Of a stretch of 64,000 nt of DNA, positions 1 to 11,406 are shown in pieces. The position numbers and the translations under genes are program-made. This stretch comes from Perilla frutescens (taxonomy: Eukaryota; Streptophyta; Magnoliopsida; Lamiales; Lamiaceae). The stretch is from positions 8,455,001 to 8,519,000 of the forward strand of contig BRKX01000007.1 of assembly GCA_026008535.1 (NCBI GenBank). The letters run 5' to 3'. Under the pieces are notes generated by a model that worked only from the letters and a program-made list of their open reading frames with translations, ran no database searches and had not been told where the DNA came from. Each line of letters opens with the position of its first letter. The first letter of the stretch is position 1.

Positions 1-1345
1 ATGCTGCCACAATCCCACACCCCAACTTGTGAGCTGTGGAGTGCTTGATAAAGCTTAGGGTACTACCAGTGTTAACTAGAATCTGTAGCTGCTGCCCATG
101 ACATGTTCCGGTGAACCTCATAGTAGTGATGCTATCATCCCCTTTTAAAGCATTTAGTGAGATTAGGGCCTCTTCGGTAGGTAAAATATGATCACCTCCC
201 TCTTCACACTCTACCTCTGAATCTAGAAATTTAAGCTCTTCATCCTCTGTCATCATCATATAGTTCACTCTATTTTTGCATCTATGTCCTGGTACAAACT
301 TCTCATCACAGTTATAGCAAAGTCCCTGTGACCTCCTTTCAGCCATCTGGGCTGCAGTAAATAGCTTAACTAGGGCTCTTTGAGTATTAGGTGGGGTTGT
401 GTTGGCTTGAGAAGTAATTGTTGCAGGTTGATGAATAGGTCTGGTTGATTGGGTACCCCAATTGTTGCCATAGGACCTACTAGTAGTCTTGAGCTTCTTT
501 GAAAGAGCTTCTATAGTAATCAACTGGTTCCTACCCAACTCAACTGCTTGCTCAAGTGGTGTAGGATTGAACATAGTTATGGCAACCCTAAGCTCTTCAC
601 TCAAGCCACTAATGAAGCTAGCTAAAAAATAGTTCTCCGAATAGGCTCCTTGTCCGTACATTTGCATGCAACTTTTCAATTCTTCAAATCTGTCAACATA
701 ATCCTAATAGTTACCAGTGTGTTTTAGTTTGTTAAACTCGACCACAATATGAGATTCTTTTAATTCTTCAAATCTTGTAGATACCACTTCCACAAATTGT
801 TTCCAATTGAGTTCCAAGTATCTCTGATTAAAGTTCTGAATCCATAGGGCGGCTCTCCCCTCAAAATTCATTGCAGCCAGAGATATCTTTTGCTCATCTA
901 AAAGATTAGACACTAGGTTGAAGTAACCATTGCATTTTAAAATCCAAACTATGGGTTGTGTACCATCAAATATGGGAAACTCAATGCGGGGTAGATGAGC
1001 TATTACCTGAGAATTAGGCATTCCCAACACACCCCTTTCTCTTCCATTAGTCTGAGTCCTAGTGTTGGATCCCTCACCCATAGAAATAGGTGGAGGCTCT
1101 CCCAAAATAGAGCTGTCATCAGACACTCCTTTACCTTTATTTCCCTCATTCAACAACTGAACTAAAATAGAGGCAATCAGCTTTGATAAGTGCTCCAGTT
1201 TACCATTAATACTTGTGTTCATTTCTTGCATTTTCTTCTGCAATCTTACTTCCATTGCTTCTCTTTTTAGAGATTCAGATTGCAACATCTGATTCAACTG
1301 CTTGTGGCCTTCCTGCAGCTTCTTAAGTCTGGTTCCATCAGCCAT
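1..1345 (-). pseudogene. Ty3/gypsy retrotransposon gag and protease start (broken, runs off window)
   Basis: The minus strand reads from an ATG at 1345 (an in-frame TTG at 1351 lies just upstream) into a gag-like protein with a coiled, Lys/Glu-rich N-terminus and the gag core around 'LPRIEFPIFDGTQP'. A TAG stop near 704 ends the frame after about 213 codons. Gag resumes beyond it: a zinc knuckle CYNCDEKFVPGHRC (CX2CX4HX4C) is readable at about 278-322. The aspartic protease motif follows at about 60-85 but reads LVNTGST instead of the usual LVDTGST, because the Asp codon is AAC (plus 71-73). Gag packages element RNA; the protease would mature the polyprotein. Reverse transcriptase and integrase lie outside the window. 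The premature stop and the missing catalytic Asp say the copy is dead. Family assignment is firm from knuckle plus protease style. Confidence 0.88.
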
Positions 1346-1376
1346 GTCCAAGGAGGGTTAGCTCTGAGTACCAAAT

Positions 1377-1881
1377 GTAATGATCTCACTTATATTTGTA
1401 ACTTTTTTCCACTTTCCCTTCCCAATGGTTGTAATAGTGTAGGATTTGACTGGATTTAACTAGTTATATAATAAAGTTTCAATCTTGGTAATAAATGTAA
1501 GAGATCGGCTGGTAGAAATTTGGGGAAAAATAGAAGAAAGGTAGAAGGAAAGTTTAGGGTAATTTTCTCATACCCATTTCATTTCATTAAGAGGTATATA
1601 TACAGGACAACCCTACAATATTGGGCCTCACTACAACATATTGGGCCACTTTAAGGAATTTAAATAAATAAAAACAGCCCGACTGCAATAACTTAACCCG
1701 AATGAAGAACGGGTCTGAATTAGAATTCCCAATCATCTCTCAATTGCCCTAATTCAATTCTTCTCCTCTGATTCTCTAAAAAGAGCGATCTTTAACTCTA
1801 CAGCTACTGTCTCTACTCTGATCACTTCCTCTCCCACCATCAACTTCTTCTCTTTCTCCATTCACCTCCATTCCCACAACA
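1377..1881 (-). repeat. 5' LTR of the Ty3/gypsy element
   Basis: Directly upstream of gag on the minus strand lies a TGG-TACTCAGAGCTA stretch (about 1359-1373). It resembles the initiator-tRNA-Met primer-binding site, TGGTATCAGAGC. The LTR ends beside it with ATTACA (plus strand TGTAATGATC from 1377). The outer end is placed at CCCACAACA (1873-1881), giving TG...CA termini and about 505 bp. A TATATATACC box on the minus strand near 1590-1605 fits the U3/R promoter. The outer boundary is an inference because the partner LTR is outside the window. Confidence 0.7.
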
Positions 1882-2482
1882 GAATTATCATGTTAAGTAT
1901 CATTCAACATGCTTATGAGTACCATTTGAGGTAGAAACATGCATCAAATTATTTTTAATATTTGCAACTTATGTGTTGTTTCACATGATATATTTATGTG
2001 TTTAGGGTTCAATCTAGATTGTTTTGTCTCTATCATGGTTTGAATTGTGTATTGTTGTATATGGAGTATCAATGTTACTGCTGATTAGTACCAGATGAGA
2101 TACTTGTAAGTATCAAAATTTTAGGACAGATTTGGTTTTGTGTGTGTATGTGCATTTTCACTTGTGTATATTGAGTATCACATTGGAAACTCAGTGGTAC
2201 CATTGCTAAAAGTTTACAACCAAAAAACCTAAATCAATGCAAATGGAGAAACCTAATAAGGAATTCAAATTCAAGAGAACGACCTACACTTTCCTATCTA
2301 GAAACTCCCATTTTTTTCATCTAAGAACTTAGCCTCCAATGCTAAGAGTTTACAACCCAAAATCTAAACCAAAACAATTAATTGAGATCATGGTAAAAAC
2401 AATCTTACACCACAAATCAAACAATATAATATTATACATTTGAATATAATAAGAGGTTGATGATCATTATCAAGAATTATAC
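1882..2482. other. AT-rich non-coding stretch
   Basis: No gene or clear repeat boundary is visible. It lies between the gypsy LTR and the last recognisable exon of the AAP pseudogene. The next AAP exon expected downstream on the minus strand was not found here. Confidence 0.5.
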
Positions 2483-3458
2483 CTGAACATCAATGAGATT
2501 GAGTGTGCAATAATAGGAAAAAGCTATAGCCCTAAGAACCTGGAAACTTGTCCAAATCTTTTGTGTTTCAGTCACTACGCCAACTCTCACCTCTGTGAGA
2601 CTTCCCCTGATCGATTTATCCATTCTCTTTAGTTACAAGAAAAACATCAAAATTCTTATCAAAACAAGCTTCATAATCAAAATTGTTGACACAACAAAGT
2701 GAAGTTTCCAACTATACCAGGAAATTTTTGCAATTTCAAGGCCTAAACCAATGGTGGGGTAAGACCCTAGAAAGATAGAAAATCAAGTTAGGAATATATT
2801 GTAAAAAGAATCGGGTCAATCGGACAAGAAATGAGTGAGAACGAAGTAAAACAGTGAGAGGCTGCCGGAACCGAAAAATACCCGTGACCGGACTCGCGAC
2901 CCTGGGTTGCGAATCTGGTCGTGAATCACCTCCTGGCCATTTTTCTGCACGCGCGCGATAGGAAGGGGGTTCTCCTTTGTATTTCCCGCGACCTGGTCGT
3001 GAATTTTCTTCCACGTCAGCACCACATGGACCCGCGAACCGAGTCGCGGGCGATACGGTCGCGAGTCGAGCGGGCCTGTCCGATTTTTAATCTATTTTTG
3101 GGCTTTTCTTAACTTGGTATTTAAGGGTTTCAATGGACAAAAATTCCACACAATTCCACTCACCCAAAATCTGAGATTTGTGAAAGAACTATTTGTAGAA
3201 CACCAAATCCAATCATGAAAGGATTGCTAGAAATTTCACAAGAACTGGTGTGCCCTTTTGAGTGGAAGCAATTAGACCTGAGAATGGCCATGTTCCAAAG
3301 ATTTTAAGATAAGATTGACACCCAAACACATATTCAAACACTAAAACTAGTGCAAACACATACAAGTTAACTGGCATCATGCTTGTAGATGATGCAATGG
3401 TGTAACCAATAGTAGTTCCAAAAAGACTCAAGCATTGAACTGCCACTCACAGATTAAC
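2483..3458 (-). pseudogene. Amino-acid permease (AAP family) pseudogene with retained introns
   Basis: Four pieces collinear with plant AAP amino-acid/H+ symporters can be read on the minus strand. Piece 1 (about 3458-3372) follows a TTTCAG acceptor and reads GTTIGYTIASSTSMM, after an in-frame TGA. Piece 2 (about 3291-3164) reads MAILRSNCFHSKGHTSSC then NPFMIGFGVLQIVLSQISDF, ending at a GTGAGT donor. Piece 3 (about 2757-2719) reads TIGLGLEIAKI. Piece 4 (about 2628-2483) reads RGSLTEVRVG, TETQKIWTSFQVL and LNLIDVQ, ending at a GTATAA donor. AAPs are plasma-membrane carriers of about 470-490 residues with some 11 membrane spans; this is the middle third. The expected 'LSWLSIVAAIMSF' region between pieces 2 and 3 is missing and a CpG-rich segment sits there. 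N- and C-terminal exons are absent. Retained introns exclude a processed copy. It is either a decayed locus or a fragment captured by a transposon. Confidence 0.8.
2760..3160. other. CpG-rich insert with repeated GTCGCGA-type motifs
   Basis: This segment is far richer in G+C and CpG than its surroundings and interrupts the AAP pseudogene between two homologous exons. It holds repeated variants of CGCGACC / GGTCGCGA / GGTCGTGA, followed on the plus strand by TATTTAAGG near 3117. The same motif type recurs at 5940-6230 in an LTR-like segment, so this may be a piece of LTR U3. The short open frames in it on both strands look like by-products of the composition. Confidence 0.5.
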
Positions 3459-4429
3459 CTGAAATTCAACTGAGATTCAAGAAGAAAAAAAAACTATCAG
3501 TCCCAATCAAACTCATATTTCACAATATAACATTTCAAGAAACAAACCTAGATTGACCCTAACAACATTCATATAAGACTATAAGAATAATTACTCTTGT
3601 CACTGTTCGGATTGTTATCTCAAAATCATCAATTATGATAAGAGCTTCTGTATTATCTTGCACATTCTTGTCAATTTCATCCACCATAAGCAATAGCTTC
3701 GTCAACTCCAATTTTCAAATTCCGCACAAAAATCCCCCAAATTTGTAGATGCAAGTGTTGGAATACACAAAATTAATTTGAGAATTCAAATCTTCAGAAT
3801 TAAAAAGATTGGATTAAATTTTCAAAAGTCACCTTCAAATATATTGAGTTGGAGCAAAATGAATTGAAATCAGATTTGTTTGATTTGAATCTCGTGTTTT
3901 GGCTGCCAATGCGTTGACGATGGTGTCGCCGTTTCATCGAAGAACGGTGGTCGCGAGCTTCGGGTGCGATGGTGATGGCGGTGGCGGTGGCGGTGGCGAT
4001 GGCGAGTGGAATTTGTGAGCTTCGAGTTCACATTCTTCGTGTTTCTGCGTTTCCTAATTTTCTATTTTTTTTATTTGAGCTGAATTTTACAGATCGGGCC
4101 GATTCCGGACCAATGGATCGATCCATCTGATGGGTCGGCCCATCAATCTTCTGCACAGGAGAGTGACCAATAAAATTTTAGCTTGACGTATATTAATATG
4201 ACACTAATTAAGATATTTGAATGTTCATTTTAGTAAATCCAAAATCTTAGGATATTATATAATGAAGTTTCAACAATCAACTGTATCATAAAAGTCGGCT
4301 ATTTAGAAAAAAGTAATATTTTATGAATAAATATATAATAGAGGAAGTTTATCCAAACATAATAAATATCATGCAAATAAATCGTTGACATTGTTTAATG
4401 TGACATTAATCCATTATACGAACCATACT
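3459..4429. other. Non-coding flank with GGTGGC trinucleotide-type repeat
   Basis: No gene is recognised. A GC-rich core at 3900-4020 holds five or six tandem GGTGGC/GATGGC units (about 3965-4000). A CT/GGCC-containing stretch follows at 4095-4150. On the minus strand, about 3600-3710 gives a short open stretch (VDEIDKNVQDNTEALIIIDD) that matches nothing I recognise and does not continue the AAP reading. It could be a second gene fragment. Confidence 0.4.
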
Positions 4430-5050
4430 ACATGGTTCGTTCCGTCTGAAATCCTCCATTACACTTTTGATTTTGTATTCCTCATGGCATATTTGATTAT
4501 TTTATTTTATTTTGAATTTTGTCTTTGATTTTAATTTCGTATGCTTTAATTTCATTTTAAATTTATTATTTAGGATTTATCATACTCAATTAGAATTCAT
4601 TATAATTTCTTTATTTCTGAATAAGTGTCATTCTGGATAAATGCACACAAATTAATAAAGATATTAATTAAATAATTAAATTACCTTACACACCCTTCTG
4701 TGAATACATTAAATGAGGGTAAATATGAGAAAAACGTGAAATTTTTATCCTGATTGTGTAGAATGACATTTTTTGTGAACCAAAATTAAAGTGTTAGAAT
4801 GACACTTATTGTGAAACGGATAGAGTATTTATTTATAATTTTTAATTTTTAGTCAATTAATTGATGATTTGAAAATTTAAATATTAAAAAATATATTAAA
4901 CCCTAATTGAGTAGGATGGGTCCTAAATAACAAGTATAAAATTAAACTAAATCATAATAAATTGAAATCAATGAAAAAATTGAAAAAAATTAAAAAAATC
5001 GAATGTGCAATAGATGATTTCGTATGGGTTCATTGTATCCACTCACCTCT
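4430..5050. repeat. Hairpin (foldback) repeat element, family A, interrupted copy
   Basis: The left arm (about 4440-4600) and the reverse complement of the right arm (about 4835-5040) share long blocks such as TTTGATTT..AATTT, TTATTTAGGA and CTCAATTAG. The element would fold into one long hairpin. A separate mariner-like MITE (4606-4828) sits at the loop. Related copies or single arms occur at 24.65-25.05, 26.4-26.7, 37.1-37.34, 47.5-47.9, 49.14-49.31 plus 54.68-54.85, 55.9-56.19, 56.8-57.1 and 57.9-58.2 kb. No coding capacity is visible. Confidence 0.55.
4606..4828. mobile_element. Tc1/mariner-like MITE, family M, copy 1
   Basis: The ends form an imperfect inverted repeat (left CTGAATAAGTGTCATTCT; right end complementary to TTTCACAATAAGTGTCATTC). 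The interior contains 'aaatgcacac', 'cattaaatgagggtaaat' and 'gaatgacat', which recur in the same order in the copies at 11159-11406 and 34784-34979. It is non-autonomous, about 220 bp, and nested in the family A hairpin. Confidence 0.7.
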
Positions 5051-5439
5051 GGTTCAGCTACACGACATTAAATTATAAGGGAAAAAAAATTGAATGTCTC
5101 CTTCTTGTTATATTAATTTACTTTATAATTAAAGGATCTATAACTTTATTAATTATTAAGTGCTTTTACAAACTATCTTTGTAGTTTGTTAGCTAATTAA
5201 TTGACTGCTAATAAAACAAACTAGGCAAATCAAAAGCTGAATATGATTGCAGTACTTCTTCACGACCATAATTTTTCAGTCACTTTGGCAAAATCTTTTC
5301 CATGATGTAATCATCGTCCTCGACAAAATAAAATCAAATCGAATAGTACTGAATTAATTAGTAAATCACAAAATATTAAAAAGAAAAGAAATACGATAAT
5401 AAACTACTGCTATTTTAGCTATATATTGTTGGATATAAT
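5051..5439. other. AT-rich stretch, nothing recognised
   Basis: No open frame, RNA gene or repeat boundary could be supported. Confidence 0.4.
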
Positions 5440-6240
5440 AATTTTGACGACATCCAAACAATGCAGTTTTTCATATTGAAGAATGAAATTGTTGAAACTC
5501 TACTACTCTCACCTCCAAACATAGAAGAAAAAATATACATAATAGTCCCCTTGGGAATGGCCTTAATGCGAACCGCAATCCGAGAACGAATCAAGTTACA
5601 AAGCAGAATCTCTCGACCCAAATTTCACAATGCAGACAAATTGTTGATGTATGAAATCAACGATCCTACTGTGATTTAAGACAAGAACTTTTTAATAAAA
5701 AGTGTAGACGGCACAAACAGAAGTAATGAATCTGTTTGATGAGTTGGGTTGAATAAATGTTTCAATAAAAATTATCCACATAGAATATCAAATTCAATAT
5801 CAATCATAAGTTGTCTTAAAATAATGTTCTAGGCTCCTTATATAGGTAGGACAAAATAAAACAAACCCTAATAAAGTTCTAAATTGAAAAGGAAATAAAT
5901 AATTCTCAAAATTCGAAAATAACACAAAAATTCAAACAAAATTGACACTCACGAGCTCGCTCACGTCATAGTCACTCGCAAATCTATGTGGCACCTCCGC
6001 TCACGACCACGTCACCATTCGCGACCCTACTTGCCAATTTTCCAAAGTCAACTCGTTACTCGATCAGTAGCAAACTTCCAGAAATTGGTCAAGGCCTAGC
6101 TCACGACCAGACTCGCGACCACCCTGTTTCTCACGAATCACAAGCACAACTCCTTCATCCCATTCGCGACCTCTATGCATTCAGACCTCCTTTATGTGCG
6201 AACCTCTCAGACACTCGAACTTGATCATCGGCATCTCACC
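5440..6240 (-). repeat. LTR-like remnant with minus-strand TATA box
   Basis: The minus strand carries CCTATATAAGG at about 5836-5846. Upstream of it (5940-6230) is a CpG-rich block with several TCGCGACC / CTCACGACC motifs. Downstream is a GC-balanced leader-like stretch to about 5440, an order typical of U3-R-U5. No primer-binding site, coding domain or partner LTR was found, so a solo or truncated LTR is only a candidate. The 72-codon frame at 5461-5679 (plus) and the 68-codon frame opposite it match nothing known to me. A short related stretch lies at 8150-8230. Confidence 0.4.
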
Positions 6241-8090
6241 TAGGCTCACATCATACATAGTGGTGGAATGGTATTAATTTGAAGTCAAATGTCTCAAGTG
6301 TTGCAAAATTGGATTTAATAAAGTGAGTTGTTGTCTCATTTTATCCGATTTTCAGTGGTCGTGATGTTTAACTTTGGAGGAGTTAAATGTTGTATGATGT
6401 ATCTATGTTGTATTAGATAATCATAGTATATTAGTTTCTCAAATTAACCTGAATTTCAGTGAGTGAGAAATTAATCATGAAGTTGGTCACGTGAAAAAGA
6501 CATGTATGTTGTGGGGAGAATGTATCGGTGTTACATTTAAGAGATCCCACAATCAAAGCCGAAGCTGATTAAGCTTGTACTTAAGTGTGTAATCACTTGA
6601 GTGTGGCATCCGATATGTACTAAGTGTGCGAGCTTCGAGTCCACACGTGTGAGATCGACGGTGCCAGTGTTCTTTCCCGTTCTCAGGATAGGAACGGTTA
6701 TAGTGACAATGTCTCGTGTCTTGGCATTGGTCGTTCGGTGAACTTTGATTTGAACTTTGTTGAATTTGGACCAGCCAAAATCAGTCCTAGTTGATTCAGA
6801 TCAAGTGTCGGGTAATCTGTAAGGAACAGATTCGGGGACAGTTCGATGTCCGACCCATTGTTGTACACGGATGTGACTCCTGGTCTTCAGGAATGTAACC
6901 AACTCTCACTCATGGTGAAAAGTTAATACTGCAATGGTAGTAACTTATGAGAGGTTTCAAATGTGGATTGGAATGCACCATTATGGGGGGTTACAAATGT
7001 GAGCTTGAATGCATACTAGTAACTCATAGGGGGTTACATCTTGATTTGAATGCCTAAACTCTAATCCTAAATGAGGTGGAATGTGTGCCTATAAGTAGGT
7101 ACTCTTACATGCTTTGTTGAGAGGGTAGTGAGAAGAAAGTGAATGGAGTGAAGTAGATTTGGTGGGGGATCCAAAGGAAAGTCTATGAGTTGTAGAGAGT
7201 TGTATGAGAGCTTGTAGGGTTCTCTTAGACAACGTCTCTGCATTTAGCATCATTCATCGATTTGTGGTGCTACTACCGGGTAGGACAAAGCCGTTTATCT
7301 TTGGAGACAAATGTCAATACCGTGAGCCCTAGTCGGGGCGTAATTGTCTTGCGGAAAGAAGTCTCCTCGACTCGGCTTAATTTCATTCAAAACCTAGTTT
7401 GCTGTTACTTACAGATTTTATCCAAGGTGTTTCAAGTCTGGTCCAGAATCTGTTCCAGACAAGGCAAGTTTGTTCTCGTGTGTTTGTATTTCTGTTTCTG
7501 TTTATCTTGTGGTTTTCTCCTATGTTTGTTTTATGTCTCAGTTCAAGATGTTCAAGAACTGGAGCATTGTAATGCATGATTACAATCGATGGAGAGAATC
7601 TGTTCGGCACATATCCAGGAATAGAAACGATGTCGAAGAACACGATTCCTGTTTGGATGTTCAAGTTCAACGAAAGCGAACCTGAAGCGGTTCAAGTTCA
7701 TTGATGATGAATCCATAACTGTTCAAGACGAGTTTGGATGTTATAGTTCTTGAAACTGTTATAAACGAATCCATGAACATAGAATTAGTCTAGTTTGTGT
7801 TCCATTCTATACTTTGTTTATGTTTTGATCCTTTTGTAATTTGTCTTTTCTTTTCTTGTGGAAGGACCGCTCCAAAGTTTGTCAAGACCATGTCAAAGGC
7901 ATTGTTTTTCCCAACATCAAGTTTGAATTCCACCACTAATACTATTAGATGTAAGTATGCCATACTTGGTTTTCCAAGTGTTATAGTTTATCATACCTAT
8001 ATGATTTGCAGACTATTACACAGAAGATAGATTTATCCAGTACGCATCTCATTAGCGTCTGCGAGTTACTTTCGACATGAAAAAAAAACA
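6241..8090 (+). repeat. LTR-retrotransposon-like remnant, plus orientation
   Basis: Composition rises above the AT-rich background from about 6480. A possible LTR start, TGTTACATTTAAGAGATCCC, is at about 6530. CCTATAAGTAGG at about 7090 looks like a TATA box. A leader-like stretch follows to a TTACTTACAG near 7410. Pyrimidine-rich intron-like sequence and short open frames (for example 7470-7685) follow, with no gag, protease, integrase or RT motif. It is best described as a retrotransposon-derived, non-coding remnant; boundaries are uncertain. Confidence 0.35.
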
Positions 8091-8664
8091 TAATATATTA
8101 TTGCGTTAATTAAAAACAGTATGCAAAAAATATAAATATTGATGGATAATGTTTACGACGATATCCGAACAATATATCTTTCATATTGGAAAATGAAATT
8201 TAACGTCAGACTTTATTTCTCTTCCCTCTATAAAAAATAAAATAAAATATAAATACAAACTGTAATGATTTCAAATGAATTAGCATAGACTATAATTTAT
8301 ATCACAAACTATTTCTATTTTTTTTAAAATCATATCCCAAATTAAATACCTAAATTATTTAAAAGTTAATCAAATATAACTTCGGATGAATTTTCTAGAC
8401 AAAATCAAGTCTAAAATGCGACAAAAACTTATAATAACAATACTATGTCATATATATATATACATACATATATATATATATAGTTGGCAATAACACAAGA
8501 AGAAGACCCAAGTATTTAGCTGAAATACAATTTTTCGCAAAAAATATATCAAGTGATATAATTGATTAGTTTTCAAATATTTTGAGTATTTAATTGACGA
8601 AAATGTTTGTTTGTGATAGATTTGAAAAAAAGAAAAAGAAAATAGTTTCAAAATAATAGTTGAA
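8091..8664. other. AT-rich stretch with TA microsatellite
   Basis: It contains only AT-rich sequence and a TATA/TACA simple repeat at about 8450-8480. No gene is supported. Confidence 0.45.
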
Positions 8665-9440
8665 TTGATTACACTTCAGCATCCAACGGTTTTCTGCCTT
8701 TTAACTTTTGTACCGAAATTTCAAAAGTTACACTTCAATACCAAATGTTTGACAAATTAACATGTATAGCACTCATTAATTTTTAGTGTCCTAAATATTG
8801 ACGTGGTATACCGCTTTCACCTTCAAATGTCTTTACACCTCCCCATCCACACCTCCATGTTAATTTTCGGCATTTCACGTTAATGTTTGGGACACCAAGA
8901 TGTTATATTAGTGCTATAAATGTTAATTTGTCAAAAGTTGGAATCAAGTTCGGCAATTGAGTGGCGTAAAGTTCTCTTTAGCACAGAGCCCCTTAAAGCT
9001 CGTGTGTATTTTTTTTAATATTACGGGCCCAAATTTTTAATATTACGGTTCAATTTTTTTAATATTAGAGGTCTATTTTTTTAATATTAGGATCCAATTT
9101 TTATTAATCATCAAAATATAATTTTTTTTAGTATTAGAAGTCCAATTTTTAAAATTAGCATAGGCCCCCTTAAATATTTAAGACAATCCTGGTTAGAACA
9201 TTGTGTATTGAAATGTAACGTTAAAATATCAGGAAAAAATGAAAAAGAAACAAATATTAAGTACTGAAGTGTAATTAATCCAATGATAGTTTGCCCTTAG
9301 AATTATTTAGTGCTATAAATATTACTTTGTCAACCGTTGGGACGTTTAATATTGAACTATAACTTTTGAAATATGAGGATAAAAATGAAAGAGAAAATGT
9401 TATATATTGATGTGCAACTAAGCTAATGATAGTTTACCGT
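8665..9440. repeat. Inverted-repeat element with internal ~30-bp tandem repeats
   Basis: The left end (ATTGATTACACTTCAG) is complementary to CTGAAGTGTAATTAATCC near 9265-9283. Blocks such as 'gacaaattaaca..tatagcac' at about 8750-8780 are complementary to 8910-8945. A second partial right arm follows at about 9300-9435. Between the arms, 9005-9150 holds about five imperfect copies of a ~30-bp unit built on TTTTTTAATATTA followed by a short G/C-containing tag. No coding capacity is visible. Confidence 0.5.
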
Positions 9441-11158
9441 TAAAATTATTAACATTTTCTTGTAACTAAACAGACAGTAAACACATAAGAAAAGTAATCA
9501 TAATCCTCATTGACAAAAAAAAAAAAAAAAAAAAAAAAGGTAATAAACTTAGCTTTCAAAGCAAGTTAACAATGTCTTAATCTTGAAAAATGGGATTAAA
9601 CTTAAAATACCAATGCAAAGCAGCACAGGCAGAAATAAAAGAATAAAAAAAAATAGGGCAAGAATCAATGTTAAATTTACCAATTAAACAAATTGAAAAT
9701 CCCAAAATCTTTAGAACGAAAAACATCATTAAATTATGGGTGCAGAGAAATAACTATAATCGTATGTCTGCATCGGCGGCTAATATTTAAGACAAAAGTG
9801 CAATCGTACGAAAAAATTTAACAAATTAGTGTAATTGGAGTGGTCCAAATTGGACACCATAAATTAGCATAAATTGATTATTATCGATAGGTGCACTGTC
9901 ACAACTGCACATAGCCTACTTACATTATATATATGTATATATATATACATATCAAATCAAGATCTTTTCGTACCATTCTCGTGATCTTGTAAATCGCGAT
10001 TTTATACTTTTTAGGCAACAATCGTGATTACCTGCTTTGTAAAAATGGGAACCCAAAAAGTGATGGATTAAGGGAATTAAATAAACCAGTGTACAACCCA
10101 CAGAGCTATACGTACAACACAGACCGGATCAGAGTGTTATTTTTCTTTTCTTTTTTTGTTTAAAATTTTCGAATGTCAAACACGTATTATTATTCTTTTA
10201 ATAGTCATGTTTGAAATTTGCAATAAATTTTTGCAGCTTTTTTTATGCTTGTACTGTACAAGTTATTAATTTTTTTATTTGTAGTTAAGTTTAAGCTCGA
10301 GAATCTAGAATTAATAGAAAAATATATCAAACAATGTTATCGTGAATTTGGATCTGCGTAATTATACTTCGATATTTATATTTATGACCTTTTTCAAAAT
10401 TAATAAAATAATATTCATTTTTAAAAAAATACAAATTTAACATTTGATCATTTTTTTATTTCAAAAATTGTACCTAATTAATTGTATTTTAAGATTTTTG
10501 ATTGTTTAATTTATTTTACGCAGTTGAAGAAATATAAATGTTAAAATACAGTCAATTACATAGGGTTTTAAGGCCAAAAAAATTAATCAAATATTAGATT
10601 TACTAAAATTTTGAAAAAGTTGATACTGTGTTATTAATTTTGAAACAGTGTGCTATTTTTAAAAATAAAACCCAAAATATAGATATCAAAAGTAATTTAC
10701 CATTGGAGTGGTGTTTCATTAAAATTTTATTTGGATATTTGGCTTGACATATGTAAAAATTCAAGTTTTAACTAATTACAATGTCACGCTGTGAAAGTCA
10801 TTTCAAATTAGGTTTATGTAAAAATTTTAAAAATAAATTATAAATAGTAAGAATATCCTGGACTTTAATAATCAAAAGTGATTAAAATAATGTGTATTTA
10901 AATTCAAAATGCTATTTTAATTAATTTTTCTGTAGCAAATGTGTAAAAATAAAACAATGTCTTTTTTTTATAATATTAATTAGTTTATTATGCCCCTAAA
11001 AAACAAGTTTATTATGGTGTTAATTAATATTTTCTGTACTCATCAAGTTTTAAACTGCTTGTGTGATTATTTTTTTATCATCATCTAAATTAATGTGATT
11101 CATTGACTTTTGAGTTATATTAAATCGTTTTCTAGATAAATGGCACAGTTACTTAGTA
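9441..11158. other. AT-rich intergenic DNA
   Basis: Poly-A/T runs (about 9515-9538), short TA repeats (about 9925-9950) and no supported gene or element. Confidence 0.5.
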
Positions 11159-11258
11159 CTTGCTCCGTGTCCAATTATCATTTTGAATGAATGCACACAT
11201 ATTAATAAATTAATTAAGTTATCTAATATACCCTTGTGTGAATATAATACATTAAATG

Positions 11259-11294
<36 letters not shown>

Positions 11295-11406
11295 TGAGGG
11301 TAAATGTGTGAAAAATGTGATTTCTTTTATCTCGAATTTATAGAATGACACTTTTTTTTAAACAAAATTAAAATATTAGAATGTCATTTATTCAGAAATG
11401 TGAGAG
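11159..11406. mobile_element. Tc1/mariner-like MITE, family M, copy 2
   Basis: It is flanked by TA dinucleotides (11157-11158 and 11407-11408). It shares with the copy at 4606 the interior order 'aatgcacaca', 'cattaaatga', 'gagggtaaatgtg', 'gaatgacac' and 'agaatgtcattta'. A (TA)n tract of about 28 bp (11264-11291) has expanded inside it. Confidence 0.72.

Noticed and set aside
2736..3112. Arg/Pro-rich open frames on both strands
   Set aside because: They come from the CpG-rich repeated-motif block. The same region is better explained as an insert in the AAP pseudogene.
7262..8030. Small plus-strand protein-coding genes (105, 71 and 77 codons)
   Set aside because: No domains, and they lie in retrotransposon-like leader sequence.
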